Notes: generated by a model from the letters alone, not told the origin. Numbered from the stretch's first letter, positions 46,749 to 56,271 are shown. The stretch is DNA of 64,000 nt from Alteromonas halophila (GCF_014651815.1 NZ_BMXP01000004.1:228304-292303); one strand, 5' to 3'. Program-made: numbers and translations.

Positions 46749-48360
46749 AACGATGTACCCCATAGTGGTCTTTGCCGCGAATGTTTTGATGCTGAAGTAT
46801 GGGTGCACTGTCATTCTGCTCATCATCGTCATCGAATATGCTCGACTTTAAAATGATGGAAAGATCTTCAGGCTTCGTCATTTCATGCTCGACAGCATAC
46901 TGACACGCTCGTTCAAATTCTGAAGGCGTGTACCCTCTCGCGAGTTTTTGAATGAATGTGCAAGCTTTTCCGGCAAAACGTGAGCGAGAAGATTTCTTTC
47001 CACAATATTGGGCCGCCACTACTTTCACAGCATATGGCCCGAATGGCTCCGCCCATTGTGTAAAGGCAGTGACGTTTTTCTGGTCTTCCGCTTTTTCGAT
47101 GGGATGCTTATGATGCTCAATTACCGTTTCCCCACCCACCTCATTACTTATGGTGTGTGTGGCGATAGTTTTAGCGCCCAGTACAACAGTCAGTTCGTTA
47201 TCTCGTACCTCCAATGTGACTTTCCGATTACGGTACTTATGAGGAACACTGTATTTATGCCCATTCAGGCGCACCGAATAATTTGGAGACACCGTTTGCG
47301 GGCAATACTTATCTACGGGTCGGTACGGCTTGGCAGGAATAGGCAATAGCGCCTGTCTCTCTGCCTGATAAAATTTTTCGTTTCTGCTGAGCCCAACATT
47401 TTGCATCTTTTCATTATTAAGCTTTTCTATCTCCGCTCGCAGATGCTGGTTTACCTGCAATGCGCTGGTAAACTCTAGGTTTCTCATAGGAACCAATACC
47501 CGATTCTCAATAAACTGAACGCTCTTTTCGGCTATCGCATTATCTCTCGGCATGCCAACACGAGAGGTATCACAGGCTAGGTTGTAGTAACGGCTGAAAG
47601 TGATGGCCTGTTCGTTTAAGGCGGGTAATAGTCCCGCTCGGTTTACTAATTGGGCATTATCAAATCGAATAACGGGCGTACAGCCTCCTTCTGCATGAAT
47701 GACTTCAACCAGCCCGCGGATCCAGTTTTTTGCTGACATATTGTGAAGCGCCACTGCATACATTTTTTGGGAGTGACCGAATGCCACAACCAGTACGTCC
47801 ATTGACACTTCACGCTGCTGAGTCAAGTCGCGATAGTGCACTTTCATGCCAGAAAAATCACAAGCCATTATCTCGCCGGGCTCATAACGAAAACGAAATG
47901 CCAGTTTTGATTTTTTTAAATAATTGCGAACCAGCGCGAAATAATGAGTTCTCCCAAGTGCTGTAGCCGGATCTGCTTCACGATAGCGTAAGAAACCGGT
48001 ATTAATTTTCTCGCCATACTTCTTTGGGCGTTTAGCCAGCTCTTTTTTGACCGCTTCATAATCCGGACGACGCTTATAGCTGGGATGCTGAAATGCGCTG
48101 GGGTAAAAAAGAAGGATAAGCTCGCTGTCTTCCATAGCATTAAAATCCGGCCATGGAAGCGGCAGATTCAAAAGTCTATCAGAGAACCTTCCTACCGTTT
48201 GATGAGAGCATCCAACCGATTTCGCAATTCGTCGGGATGCCATCTGCTCAAATAAAAGTTGCCGTGTAATAAGTTTTCGTGATACGCCATTGGCGAGCAC
48301 TTTATTTATTAATACGAGCAATGTTTGTAACAACGCTCGCAATGTTGCTGCATGTATCAT
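46741..48360 (-). CDS. istA: IS21-family transposase IstA
   Basis: A 539-aa transposase. N-terminal helix-turn-helix MASRRIAKSVGCSHQTVGRF (40-59), then an RNase H-fold core with DDE residues D168 (MACDFSG), D234 (IRFDNAQ) and E278 (NAIAEKS), and a C-terminal beta-barrel plus helical tail. It is the first gene of the transposition operon and probably binds the GGACCA arrays at the element ends. Confidence 0.93.
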   Translation of the reverse strand: MIHAATLRALLQTLLVLINKVLANGVSRKLITRQLLFEQMASRRIAKSVGCSHQTVGRFSDRLLNLPLPWPDFNAMEDSELILLFYPSAFQHPSYKRRPDYEAVKKELAKRPKKYGEKINTGFLRYREADPATALGRTHYFALVRNYLKKSKLAFRFRYEPGEIMACDFSGMKVHYRDLTQQREVSMDVLVVAFGHSQKMYAVALHNMSAKNWIRGLVEVIHAEGGCTPVIRFDNAQLVNRAGLLPALNEQAITFSRYYNLACDTSRVGMPRDNAIAEKSVQFIENRVLVPMRNLEFTSALQVNQHLRAEIEKLNNEKMQNVGLSRNEKFYQAERQALLPIPAKPYRPVDKYCPQTVSPNYSVRLNGHKYSVPHKYRNRKVTLEVRDNELTVVLGAKTIATHTISNEVGGETVIEHHKHPIEKAEDQKNVTAFTQWAEPFGPYAVKVVAAQYCGKKSSRSRFAGKACTFIQKLARGYTPSEFERACQYAVEHEMTKPEDLSIILKSSIFDDDDEQNDSAPILQHQNIRGKDHYGVHRYE

Positions 48361-48483
48361 GCTTAGTTCCTCGGTTGTAATTAAAAACCAAGGCCCACAA
48401 AGATATGGCCATCAAACATTGACAATACAACGCGAACGACCATACTAAAGATGTCGATCAATAAAATTCGATATCCAACACAG

Positions 48484-48520
48484 CCCCCGCAGGTCGCCAA
48501 ACTCTCGCGGGGGTTTGTGT
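48484..48520 (+). terminator. GC-rich terminator between istA and the small gene
   Basis: CCCCCGC (48484-48490) pairs with GCGGGGG (48507-48513), followed by TTTGTGTTTT. The T-run favours the plus direction; it also sits directly after the minus-strand 99-aa gene. Confidence 0.7.
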
Positions 48521-48521
48521 T

Positions 48522-48821
48522 TTATGAGCCCCTTAAACTATCACTGTGTATTACCTCCTTCATTCGTTTTTTGATAATGTCCTGCCGCTGCGTTGCCAAC
48601 CACTCTGCGACGTCCCGTGATAGCGCGAATCGACCTCGCCGATAATCAAGTCTAAATACCTCTACAGGTACTGTTTTTCTAGATACCGACTGTCTGAAGG
48701 CATTCACACTGGGATAGCCAAGTGCACTGTATAACCGCCTCCCAAACAACAGCGGCCCTATGTACTCATACAGCTCTTTTTTAATTTGTAACGCTAATAA
48801 ATCAGTATCTGATTCGCTCAT
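48522..48821 (-). CDS. Small putative DNA-binding protein
   Basis: A 99-aa protein with a basic winged-helix-like segment (LYSALGYPSVNAFRQSVSRK and RGRFALSRDVAEWLATQRQ) that looks like an AlpA/excisionase-type domain. No clear family hit by eye. It lies between istA and the right-end gene and could regulate the transposition operon. Confidence 0.5.
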   Translation of the reverse strand: MSESDTDLLALQIKKELYEYIGPLLFGRRLYSALGYPSVNAFRQSVSRKTVPVEVFRLDYRRGRFALSRDVAEWLATQRQDIIKKRMKEVIHSDSLRGS

Positions 48822-49077
48822 AGATACGCTCTGTTATGTTTCGCCTGAATTACTAACCTAGTGCATATTTCCTAAGAGGCAATGCGTCAGGCTTTTTGAA
48901 AGCGTGACGCATGATTTGAGCTACAATTAATGGTAACTGACCGTTACGATTTTCTTGTCTAACGCTGACTATAGAAAAAAGACGGTGGAACAAATGTCTA
49001 GTAATCGGAAGAAAAGCAGCCCATTTTCGCCGTAAATTTTTTTAATTATTTTCGCAAGCCGAAAAGTGGAGGCGACT
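48822..49077. other. Divergent promoter region inside the element
   Basis: Separates the minus-strand small gene from the plus-strand right-end gene. AT-rich; a GGAGG just before the TTG at 49078 is the clearest signal. Confidence 0.45.
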
Positions 49078-50127
49078 TTGACGCCGTTGCAACGAGACCT
49101 TGTCGTCAAAACTTCAAAGACCCAGTGGCATCGTATTCATGCCACCTATTCCTTCGTGTTAGATACTCTCGACTGCCCGTTCAATGCAAACCAACTTGAC
49201 AGGCTATTCGGCAGCGATGGAAGCAGGGGAAGTGTTTTTAATAAGCATTTAAATCAGCAAACTCGCCCGAGATTTGAGACCTTAGAGCAAGTCGATAACA
49301 AGGTTTCAGGAACATTACGGTACTACTATTCCCCTTTATGGCTGGCGCTCTTCTTATTGGAAGCCGGAGAGGATGATTGGACGCTATTGCACAATAGACT
49401 TGATTTAGATGTTGCAAGTACGATTTTCAAAGATAAAAAGGACGATGTCGGTAGTTTTGTATTAAATAAGATTAACCATCCAATCGTCACTGAACTGCGC
49501 TTACGTGCCGACGCTCAGGCGTTGGCCTGCCTGCTAGCAATACTGAAATTTAAACTAGCGAAAGACGGGAATATATTAGTTTCAATAAATAATTTACAAC
49601 ACGCAATTGTTGACCATCTCGTAAATCTCAATGCAACAGGCTACTTTAGCCATAATCACCACGAACTGACTGTTTTTCTGGTCGAACTACTTAATCGTTG
49701 CCATCCTTTTATCGCCAATGACAAAATCAAGGAGTTTATCGAATATAGTGTGGATTTAATCCGATTTAAACGCCAGCTTTTAGATACCCTTTTCCAAATC
49801 GGCTTGCGCGAAACCTATGCGGGAGAAGGTTTGCGTTTTCTTGCGCTTATAGACATCTCAAACCGAGAGCTGCTTATAAAAGAAGTTAATCTGCTGCGAC
49901 AGAGCACAAACAGTCGCGCCCCCTTTATCGTAGTGAAAGCACTAAACAGTGAGTTCCCGCTTGCAGCAAACAGGGAGAAGGGTCTGCTGTGGTTGATAAG
50001 TAAAATCAACAGTAATCGAGGTAAATCAGACAAAATCAAACGTTTCATCAAAGATGACGAGCTTGTGCTGATTCTTAAAGATACAGCGCAGCTTGATGTC
50101 ACTACATGGTCCAGACTTCTTGACTAG
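49078..50127 (+). CDS. Unknown 349-aa protein at the right end of the element
   Basis: TTG 49078 is favoured as start because GGAGG lies 5 bp upstream; GTG 49066 is in frame and would place that GGAGG inside the gene. The protein begins MTPLQRDLVVKTSKTQWHRI, is mainly alpha-helical (Leu-rich), and shows no recognised domain. It is the only convincing plus-strand gene in the element and reaches into the right terminal repeat array, as accessory transposition genes often do. A transposition, targeting or defence role is possible but unproven. Confidence 0.65.
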   Translation: MTPLQRDLVVKTSKTQWHRIHATYSFVLDTLDCPFNANQLDRLFGSDGSRGSVFNKHLNQQTRPRFETLEQVDNKVSGTLRYYYSPLWLALFLLEAGEDDWTLLHNRLDLDVASTIFKDKKDDVGSFVLNKINHPIVTELRLRADAQALACLLAILKFKLAKDGNILVSINNLQHAIVDHLVNLNATGYFSHNHHELTVFLVELLNRCHPFIANDKIKEFIEYSVDLIRFKRQLLDTLFQIGLRETYAGEGLRFLALIDISNRELLIKEVNLLRQSTNSRAPFIVVKALNSEFPLAANREKGLLWLISKINSNRGKSDKIKRFIKDDELVLILKDTAQLDVTTWSRLLD

Positions 50128-50196
50128 TGGTCCACCATTTTAGGAATGGTGGTCCAACGAAAACGGAGTCAATGTTCCATTTTTGTGGATTTTGCG
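50107..50196 (-). repeat. Right terminal repeat array
   Basis: TGGTCC at 50107, 50128 and 50150, TGTTCC at 50173, and tip GGATTTTGCG ending at 50196; the mirror image of the left end. The first repeat lies inside the end of the plus-strand gene. Confidence 0.78.
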
Positions 50197-50201
50197 AACA
50201 C
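50197..50201. repeat. Right copy of proposed 5-bp target duplication
   Basis: AACAC, matching 37071-37075. Confidence 0.65.
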
Positions 50202-50215
50202 CGGCTGTATGTGAT

Positions 50216-50242
50216 AAAAAAAGGGGCAACCCGCGTTGCCCC
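50216..50242 (-). terminator. Terminator of the lipoprotein gene
   Basis: GGGGCAAC-CCGC-GTTGCCCC (50223-50242), followed on the minus strand by seven T residues. Confidence 0.9.
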
Positions 50243-50249
50243 CTGTCAC

Positions 50250-52742
50250 TTATAATCCACCGTTATTAGTGGTTCTCAGCCACATTGCCGGGTACTCCTG
50301 TGTAAGGTCCACCAGACGGAGTGTTTCAATATGCGGCTTGTAAATAAATGCTTCTGAGGGGAGGCGGTCATCTTCATAGTAAACATGAACCGCGTAGCGC
50401 TCGATGACTTTAACCAGCCCATCGTCAGTCACTTTTAGCAGCTCCCAGGTACGGTACTCAAGATACGTATCACCATCATAGTTACCCTGACCGTCAATAC
50501 GAATAAAGTTTCCATCCCGCTCCCAGGTCACCACTGATTCAGGCGATGCACGAACAAATGCGTCATTGTCCCTGTCTGCATTCACCCAGATCATGGTTTT
50601 GTCACTGTCAAACGCGAAGCCGGCAAACTTTCTGGCCTTCATCTTTGAGAAGGTTAAGCAATCTTCGGTCGGACAGTGTGAAAGGCTGCTCCAAAGCGTC
50701 GGCAGTTCTTTTGCCACCTCAAACTCAGTCAGTGATGATGTATCCTCGTCGATCATTTCGGATACATAGGAAAAGCTTGATGCACCTGACTCAACCGTGA
50801 CCAGCGCCACCAGCGAGGTCCTGGTTTCATGGAATGGCACGATGGTTACATCCTGGCCGTCATAATTGAGACGTAACACACCATCATCGCTAAGCGCCCA
50901 TGAGCCGGTTTCATCGGTATTTCCGGAGAGAAACGTGCCCGAGTCAGAGAAGTCTATTAAGTCGGCAAAGTATCCGGAAAAATCAATAAACTGATTACCC
51001 GGATCGGGCAGATAGTAATCGATTTTAGAGGGGATATTCAGGCTCCATCGACGGTCCGTCAGCATCTCATCAGTCATTTCCAGTGCCGTAGGCGCAATGG
51101 CATAGGAACGCACACCCAGCGCTTCCTGCTCAGCAGTAAAGGTCTCTCCAATACGTTTATCGTCGCTCAAATCAAGGATATATTCATAGTCAGAAACCGC
51201 CTGAAAGTGTGTCACACCATCGGTTTCAGTAACTTTCCGCAGTGCCAGATAGCGCAATTCTTTTGTTCCTGGCAGCGTGTCGACCTCCGGGTCAAGACAA
51301 ACCTGCTCAGCTGCGCGCTGTCCTTCATCGCTAAACAGCTTCAGCGTGTCACTGTCACAGGCAAACTCATAGTCGTTAACGTTGCCCTGATATTGCAGCC
51401 CAAGCGTGCCATCTGCCAGCGTCCATTCAAACCGGGCATCTTCAACCCGTGTTACTTTCCAGTCCGACCATAGCCCGGTTTCACGGCCAGGCGCGTCAGT
51501 ATTAAAGGTCAGCGTTTTATCTGTTTCCGAAGGCTGATCACCACTTACGTGTATCTGCGCCCAGGTTAGTCCTTCTACATCACTGGCAACAATAGGCTGC
51601 GTTATACGAGGGTTGGTGATCATGTCTTCTCTGGCATTTTTAAATGCCGCGGCATAGGTGCCAAGGACTGTGCCGGTTTCAGACAGCACACCACTCTCTT
51701 TTAAGAAAGATAATATGGTCTGGTCAACAGACTTTTCAGACTCGGTGAAAAATGTCAGCGTATTCACGCCCTCTGGTATATTCAGCGCAGAATCAGCAGC
51801 CAGAACTTTGATAAAGCTCGCGGTGTCCACAAGCTTGTCAAAGCCCAGTGTTGCTTTGAATTCATCGAACCCCTGCATGGACACCGTGTCGCCATCCAGT
51901 TGCTCTGAATAGTACAGCCAGGCCGCAGTAGTGAGGTAGGATATACGGACATTTTCAAACTGACGACCTGCCAGCGCCCGGGTCTGAACATCAGACACGG
52001 ATTCAATCAGCGAGTCTGATGAACCAATCGGGGTAATCAATTTCAGTGGTGCGTCATCGTCGATGGACGCTTCAAGCTGGATCAAGTCCTGTGAAGCAGT
52101 AATGATTGTGTCGAGTACATAGTTGCCGTCGGCATCTGTGGTCGTTGATATTTCGTCATCACCAAGGTGAAGACTGACATTCACCTCTGCATCAACGGCA
52201 TCGGCCACAACACCTTCAATCACCACCTGTTGCCCGACAGTCATACTTACCCGGCCCTCGGCAGTATCGGTGCCATCACTCACGCGGTAAGTAAAACTGT
52301 CACTTCCGTAATAGCCCTGAACAGGCGTATACACAATGGTATCGCCATCAAGTTCTACGGTGCCGTTTTCGGCCTCAGTCGTAATGGCGTCTAGTGACAG
52401 AGTGTCCTCGTCGGGATCCGAATCGTTATCGAGCACAGCAATCGTGACGGATTCATCGTTGACTGTTGTCGAGTAATCGTCATAGGCAATGGGCGCCGAA
52501 TTCTCAGGCGGTTCTGGTTCAGGTGGTTCCGGCTCAGGTTCTGGCTCTGGTTCGGGTTCGGGTTCGGGTTCGGGTTCTGGCTCAGGGTCTGGCTCTTCAG
52601 GATCAGGATCTGTATCAGGCTCCGGGTCTGGTGCGGGTTCTGGTGCTGCTGGCGTGTCAGGCTGATCGCCACCTCCTCCGCCACCACATGCTGTCAGGGC
52701 AAGCAGCAACGCAAGTGCGATTGCTTTCTTTGCGTGTTCCAT
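50250..52742 (-). CDS. Surface lipoprotein with Ig-like/cadherin-like domain
   Basis: An 830-aa protein with a lipobox (LLLALTAC, acylated C19), a Pro/Glu/Asp-rich linker (about residues 27-82) and an Ig/cadherin-like tandem-repeat-type domain (SAPIAYDDYSTTVNDESVT...LDNDSDPDEDTLSL; about 84-170). A carboxypeptidase-regulatory-like stretch follows, then a long C-terminal region of unknown fold. It is probably exposed at the outer membrane and may bind calcium through the DNDSDPDEDT motif. Its target is unknown. Confidence 0.8.
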   Translation of the reverse strand: MEHAKKAIALALLLALTACGGGGGGDQPDTPAAPEPAPDPEPDTDPDPEEPDPEPEPEPEPEPEPEPEPEPEPPEPEPPENSAPIAYDDYSTTVNDESVTIAVLDNDSDPDEDTLSLDAITTEAENGTVELDGDTIVYTPVQGYYGSDSFTYRVSDGTDTAEGRVSMTVGQQVVIEGVVADAVDAEVNVSLHLGDDEISTTTDADGNYVLDTIITASQDLIQLEASIDDDAPLKLITPIGSSDSLIESVSDVQTRALAGRQFENVRISYLTTAAWLYYSEQLDGDTVSMQGFDEFKATLGFDKLVDTASFIKVLAADSALNIPEGVNTLTFFTESEKSVDQTILSFLKESGVLSETGTVLGTYAAAFKNAREDMITNPRITQPIVASDVEGLTWAQIHVSGDQPSETDKTLTFNTDAPGRETGLWSDWKVTRVEDARFEWTLADGTLGLQYQGNVNDYEFACDSDTLKLFSDEGQRAAEQVCLDPEVDTLPGTKELRYLALRKVTETDGVTHFQAVSDYEYILDLSDDKRIGETFTAEQEALGVRSYAIAPTALEMTDEMLTDRRWSLNIPSKIDYYLPDPGNQFIDFSGYFADLIDFSDSGTFLSGNTDETGSWALSDDGVLRLNYDGQDVTIVPFHETRTSLVALVTVESGASSFSYVSEMIDEDTSSLTEFEVAKELPTLWSSLSHCPTEDCLTFSKMKARKFAGFAFDSDKTMIWVNADRDNDAFVRASPESVVTWERDGNFIRIDGQGNYDGDTYLEYRTWELLKVTDDGLVKVIERYAVHVYYEDDRLPSEAFIYKPHIETLRLVDLTQEYPAMWLRTTNNGGL
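52508..52645 (-). repeat. In-frame hexanucleotide-like repeats (Pro-Glu/Asp linker)
   Basis: Repeats of the type GGTTCG/GGCTCT on the plus strand encode Pro-Glu and Pro-Asp pairs. Six-base units keep the frame, so strand slippage would change linker length without frameshift. Confidence 0.8.
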
Positions 52743-53159
52743 AGGTGCTCCTTCATACTTATTCTACTCGGGCGTTGGTCACTTCCCTGCCGCCGATACT
52801 TATTCAGTGCGAAATTACACTTGAGGTGAACCTATGCAAAACGTTAACCACTTCACAACGACCAACGAGTCCACCTCACTGCCTAAGCAAAGGATGCCCT
52901 TTTGTAAGGGCCTTCTAGCCTCTTACTGGTCGAATACGGATATGGAACATTAAATTTAAAAATTAATTAATTTATATAAATATCATAGACTTAGACAGTG
53001 TAATAATGACAAAAAAAGCATGTAACAATTACATCTTTCCTGTAGTTTTTACGTGCTGGAAAATCATGAATCCGCTGTGATTAAAATATGTGCCGGGCAG
53101 GTGAGTAAAAATGGGCAGAGGGGGGAAGCCTCCCCCGTTTTCGTGAGGGTGAGGGGCAG
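52743..53159. other. Intergenic, 417 bp
   Basis: Contains the presumed promoter of the lipoprotein gene and an AT-rich stretch (52940-53000). A hairpin GGGGGA-AGCC-TCCCCC (53121-53136), weak as a terminator, lies after the RND gene. No gene was seen. Confidence 0.5.
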
Positions 53160-56100
53160 TTATTTTGCCTGCGCGCTGCGCTTGCCAAACACCCGGTAGA
53201 CCCAGACAAAGAAGTACGGCGCAAAAAATACAACAAACAATGTTGTCGCGGTGATCCCGCCTAGCACACCAATACTGATTGCGTTTTGCGCACCTGAGCC
53301 AGGCCCGGTAGCAAACGCCAGAGGCATTACCCCCAGAATAAAGGTCAGTGAGGTCATCAGAATAGGCCGCAACCGCTGCTTCGCAGCCGTCATTGCGGCA
53401 TCGATGGCGGACATACCGGCGTTCACGTTGTGCTGCGCAAACTCAACAATCAGAATGGCGTTTTTTGCCGCCAGCCCAATGGTCATTAATAGTCCCACCT
53501 GAAAATACACATCATTAGCCTGGCCAGTAAGCCAGGTCGCCAGTATAGCCCCAAATATGCCAAACGGGACGGTAAGCATAATGGCAAACGGTATTGCCCA
53601 GCTTTCATAGAGCGCCGCAAGGATCATAAACACTGCAATAATGGTAATGCTGTAGAGCAGCATGGTCTGGTTACCGCTTTGTTTTTCTTCATAAGACAGG
53701 CCAGTCCAGGCGATGTCTATACCGTCAGGTAATGTCTGTGCGATTCGGGCCACTTCCTGCAGAGCCTCGCCAGAACTGACACCTGGTGTGGTAGAGCCCT
53801 GAATTTCGCGGGACGATGCACCGTTGAAACGCGTCAGCTTCGGTGGTCCGTAGGTCCATTCTCCGGCAGCGATTTCCTTTAACTGCACCATGCCACCGCT
53901 CTCGTTTCTTACGTACCAGTCACTGATATCCTCAGGCAGCATGCGGTATTGGTCCTCCGCCTGCACATACACGCGTTTAATCCGGCCGTTCTCGATAAAA
54001 TCATTCACATAGGTACCGCCAAGCGCAGCGCTTAGCGTCTGATTGATCGTAGAGACCGGCACCCCCAGAGAGCGCGCCTTCATAGTATCGACGTCCAGAT
54101 TATACTGCGGGTTGTCAGACAGGCCGTTAAAGCGCACGGCCGTGAGCAGTGGACTCTGATTCGCCTGCCCTAAGAACTGATTGCTGGCCTGCACCAGCGC
54201 ATCGTGCCCCAGTCCACCCTGATCGATAAGCTGAAACTCAAACCCGCTGGCGTTGCCCAGAGCGCTGACAGGCGGTGGTATTATGGGAATAATCATCGCA
54301 TCTGATACACCTGATAATGTCTGGGCTGCGCGCTTTTGAATGTCAAACACGCTCTTGCCCTCGCCTCGAACCTCCCAGTCTTTCATTTTGACAAACGCAA
54401 TGCCCACATTTTGCGCCTGGCCGGAAAAGCTGAAGCCTGCGGCGGTAAACAACCCTTCTACGGCATCACCGGCTTCATCTAGGTAAAAATCTTCCACCTT
54501 TTCAATTTTGTCACGGGTCTGCTGCAACGTCGTACCCGGCGGCCCTGAGATAAGTGTGAACATTCGCCCCTGATCTTCTTCAGGCAAAAATGAGGCTGGC
54601 ACGCGCAGGAAAATAAGCACGCTTGCTGCCAGCACCGCCAGGAAAATCACCGGCAATATAATTTTGTTGTCGAGGGTTTTATCAAGTAACCGCCCATGGC
54701 CGCTGCGCAATTTGCCAAAACCACGGTTAAAGACACCAAATGGACCACGCTGCGTTTCCTTCTTGCCCTGCTCAAGGAAAATACCGCACAATGTTGGTGA
54801 CAGGGTAAGCGCGACAAATAACGACAAACCCATTGCGGCAGAAATAGTAATCGCAAACTGCCGGTATATTACCCCGACAGAGCCATCAAACAGGGCCATT
54901 GGCAAAAACACAGCCCAGATAACCACCGTCGTCCCCAGGAGGGCCGAAGAAATTTCCTTCATAGCCCGTTTGGACGCTTCTTTTGGCGTGAGTGAGTCGT
55001 CTTCTTCCAGCTTACGCTGGGCGTTTTCGGTCACCACAATGGCATCATCAACCAGCATGCCGATAGCTAAAACCAGGGCAAACAGGGTTAACACATTAAT
55101 GGAATAGTCAAAGGCCATTAAAAAGCCAAATGTACCAAGCAGTACGATAGGAATGGCAGCCGCCGGAATGAAGGTTGCGCGGAGTGTCTGCAAAAAGATG
55201 TAGATCACCAGGATCACCAGTACTACGGCTATACCGAGGGTTTCTACCACATTGAAGATTGACGCCTCAATAAATGGCGAAATATCAACCGGGTACTGCA
55301 CCTCCAGGTCATCCGGGATGATCGCGTCGAAGTCACTTACTCTGGCTTTGACATTCTGAATCGTTTCCAGCGCATTGGCCGACGGCGATAGCTCAATAGC
55401 AATGCCTGACGCAGGCTGACGGTTCCAGCGACCAATTACCCGGTAGCTCTCAGCACCGATTTCAATGCGCGCGACATCGCCTAACGTTACGTGCGATCCG
55501 TCTGAATTAACAGAAAGCAGGATCTCGGCAAATTCCTGAGGTGTGGATAACAGCGTCTGGGCCGTAATAGTGGCATTTAGCTGTTGCCCTTCTACCGACG
55601 GCGCGCCGCCTATTTCGCCCGACGCCAGCTGAACGTTTTGCTCCTCAATGGCGCTGACCACATCCAGCGTAGTGATATTAAAATTATTCATCGCGTGAGG
55701 ATCCAGCCACACGCGCATGGCATGCTCCGGCCCAAAGGTCTGAATTTGTCCAACGCCACTGACCCGGCTTAATGGCTCTTCAAGGTTGGAGACCAGAAAA
55801 TCAGAGATATCATTGCGGTTCATGCTGCCGCTTTTTGACGAAAAGCTGACAATCAGCGCATAGCTGTTGCCCGCTTTTTCAACCGCGACACCCAGTTGCT
55901 GAACAACCGGAGGCAGGGACGACTGCGCCTGCGACACCTTGTTTTGTGTTTGTACCTGCGCAATATCCGGGTCGGTGCCTGGCTCGAAAGTCAGCGTAAT
56001 GGTAGCAGTGCCCGCCGATGAGCTTTGCGATTCAATATACCGAAGGTTATCGATGCCCGTGAGATTTTTTTCCAGTACCTGGGTCACGGTGTTTTCCAGC

Positions 56101-56270
56101 GTACGCGCTGAGGCACCGGGGTAACTGGCAGATATTGACACCTTCGGCGGTGCAATCCCCGGGTATTGCTCAAGCGGCAGACTTCGGACAGAGAAAATCC
56201 CTGCACCTATGATCAGTAGCGCAATAACAATCGTGAAAATAGGCCGCGCGATAAAAAACTTTGAAAACAT
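53160..56270 (-). CDS. RND multidrug efflux permease (HAE1/AcrB type)
   Basis: A 1036-aa inner-membrane pump with the AcrB plan: MFSKFFIARPIFTIVIAL start, FxP-like periplasmic loops, GMLVDDAIVVTENAQR (the proton-relay Asp pair in helix 4) and GLLMTIGLAAKNAILIVEFA near the end. It exchanges protons for drugs or other amphiphiles. Its start is 1 bp after the adaptor stop. No outer-membrane factor (TolC type) is in the window. Confidence 0.96.
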   Translation of the reverse strand: MFSKFFIARPIFTIVIALLIIGAGIFSVRSLPLEQYPGIAPPKVSISASYPGASARTLENTVTQVLEKNLTGIDNLRYIESQSSSAGTATITLTFEPGTDPDIAQVQTQNKVSQAQSSLPPVVQQLGVAVEKAGNSYALIVSFSSKSGSMNRNDISDFLVSNLEEPLSRVSGVGQIQTFGPEHAMRVWLDPHAMNNFNITTLDVVSAIEEQNVQLASGEIGGAPSVEGQQLNATITAQTLLSTPQEFAEILLSVNSDGSHVTLGDVARIEIGAESYRVIGRWNRQPASGIAIELSPSANALETIQNVKARVSDFDAIIPDDLEVQYPVDISPFIEASIFNVVETLGIAVVLVILVIYIFLQTLRATFIPAAAIPIVLLGTFGFLMAFDYSINVLTLFALVLAIGMLVDDAIVVTENAQRKLEEDDSLTPKEASKRAMKEISSALLGTTVVIWAVFLPMALFDGSVGVIYRQFAITISAAMGLSLFVALTLSPTLCGIFLEQGKKETQRGPFGVFNRGFGKLRSGHGRLLDKTLDNKIILPVIFLAVLAASVLIFLRVPASFLPEEDQGRMFTLISGPPGTTLQQTRDKIEKVEDFYLDEAGDAVEGLFTAAGFSFSGQAQNVGIAFVKMKDWEVRGEGKSVFDIQKRAAQTLSGVSDAMIIPIIPPPVSALGNASGFEFQLIDQGGLGHDALVQASNQFLGQANQSPLLTAVRFNGLSDNPQYNLDVDTMKARSLGVPVSTINQTLSAALGGTYVNDFIENGRIKRVYVQAEDQYRMLPEDISDWYVRNESGGMVQLKEIAAGEWTYGPPKLTRFNGASSREIQGSTTPGVSSGEALQEVARIAQTLPDGIDIAWTGLSYEEKQSGNQTMLLYSITIIAVFMILAALYESWAIPFAIMLTVPFGIFGAILATWLTGQANDVYFQVGLLMTIGLAAKNAILIVEFAQHNVNAGMSAIDAAMTAAKQRLRPILMTSLTFILGVMPLAFATGPGSGAQNAISIGVLGGITATTLFVVFFAPYFFVWVYRVFGKRSAQAK

Positions 56271-56271
56271 G

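Larger units (their letters stand above)
37076..50196. mobile_element. 13.1-kb IS21-like composite transposon with defence-type cargo
   Basis: The boundaries come from matched ends. Left: TGCAAAATCC (37076-37085), then GAACCA (37095), GGACCA (37117), GGACCA (37139) and GGACC (37161) at 22-bp steps. Right, read inward on the minus strand: CGCAAAATCC (50196-50187), then GGAACA (50178), GGACCA (50155), GGACCA (50133) and GGACCA (50112) at 21-23-bp steps. The 31-bp spacer from GCAAAATCC to the GGACCA repeat is the same at both ends. AACAC flanks both ends. The element encodes IstA and IstB transposition proteins plus a toprim protein and a tyrosine recombinase; nearly all genes run on the minus strand and read more AT-rich than the flanks. 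Ordinary IS21 elements are only about 2-2.5 kb. Confidence 0.82.

Noticed and set aside
52508..52645. CRISPR-like short repeats
   Set aside because: The repeats are contiguous, in frame and encode Pro-Glu/Asp pairs of the lipoprotein linker; there are no spacers and no cas genes.
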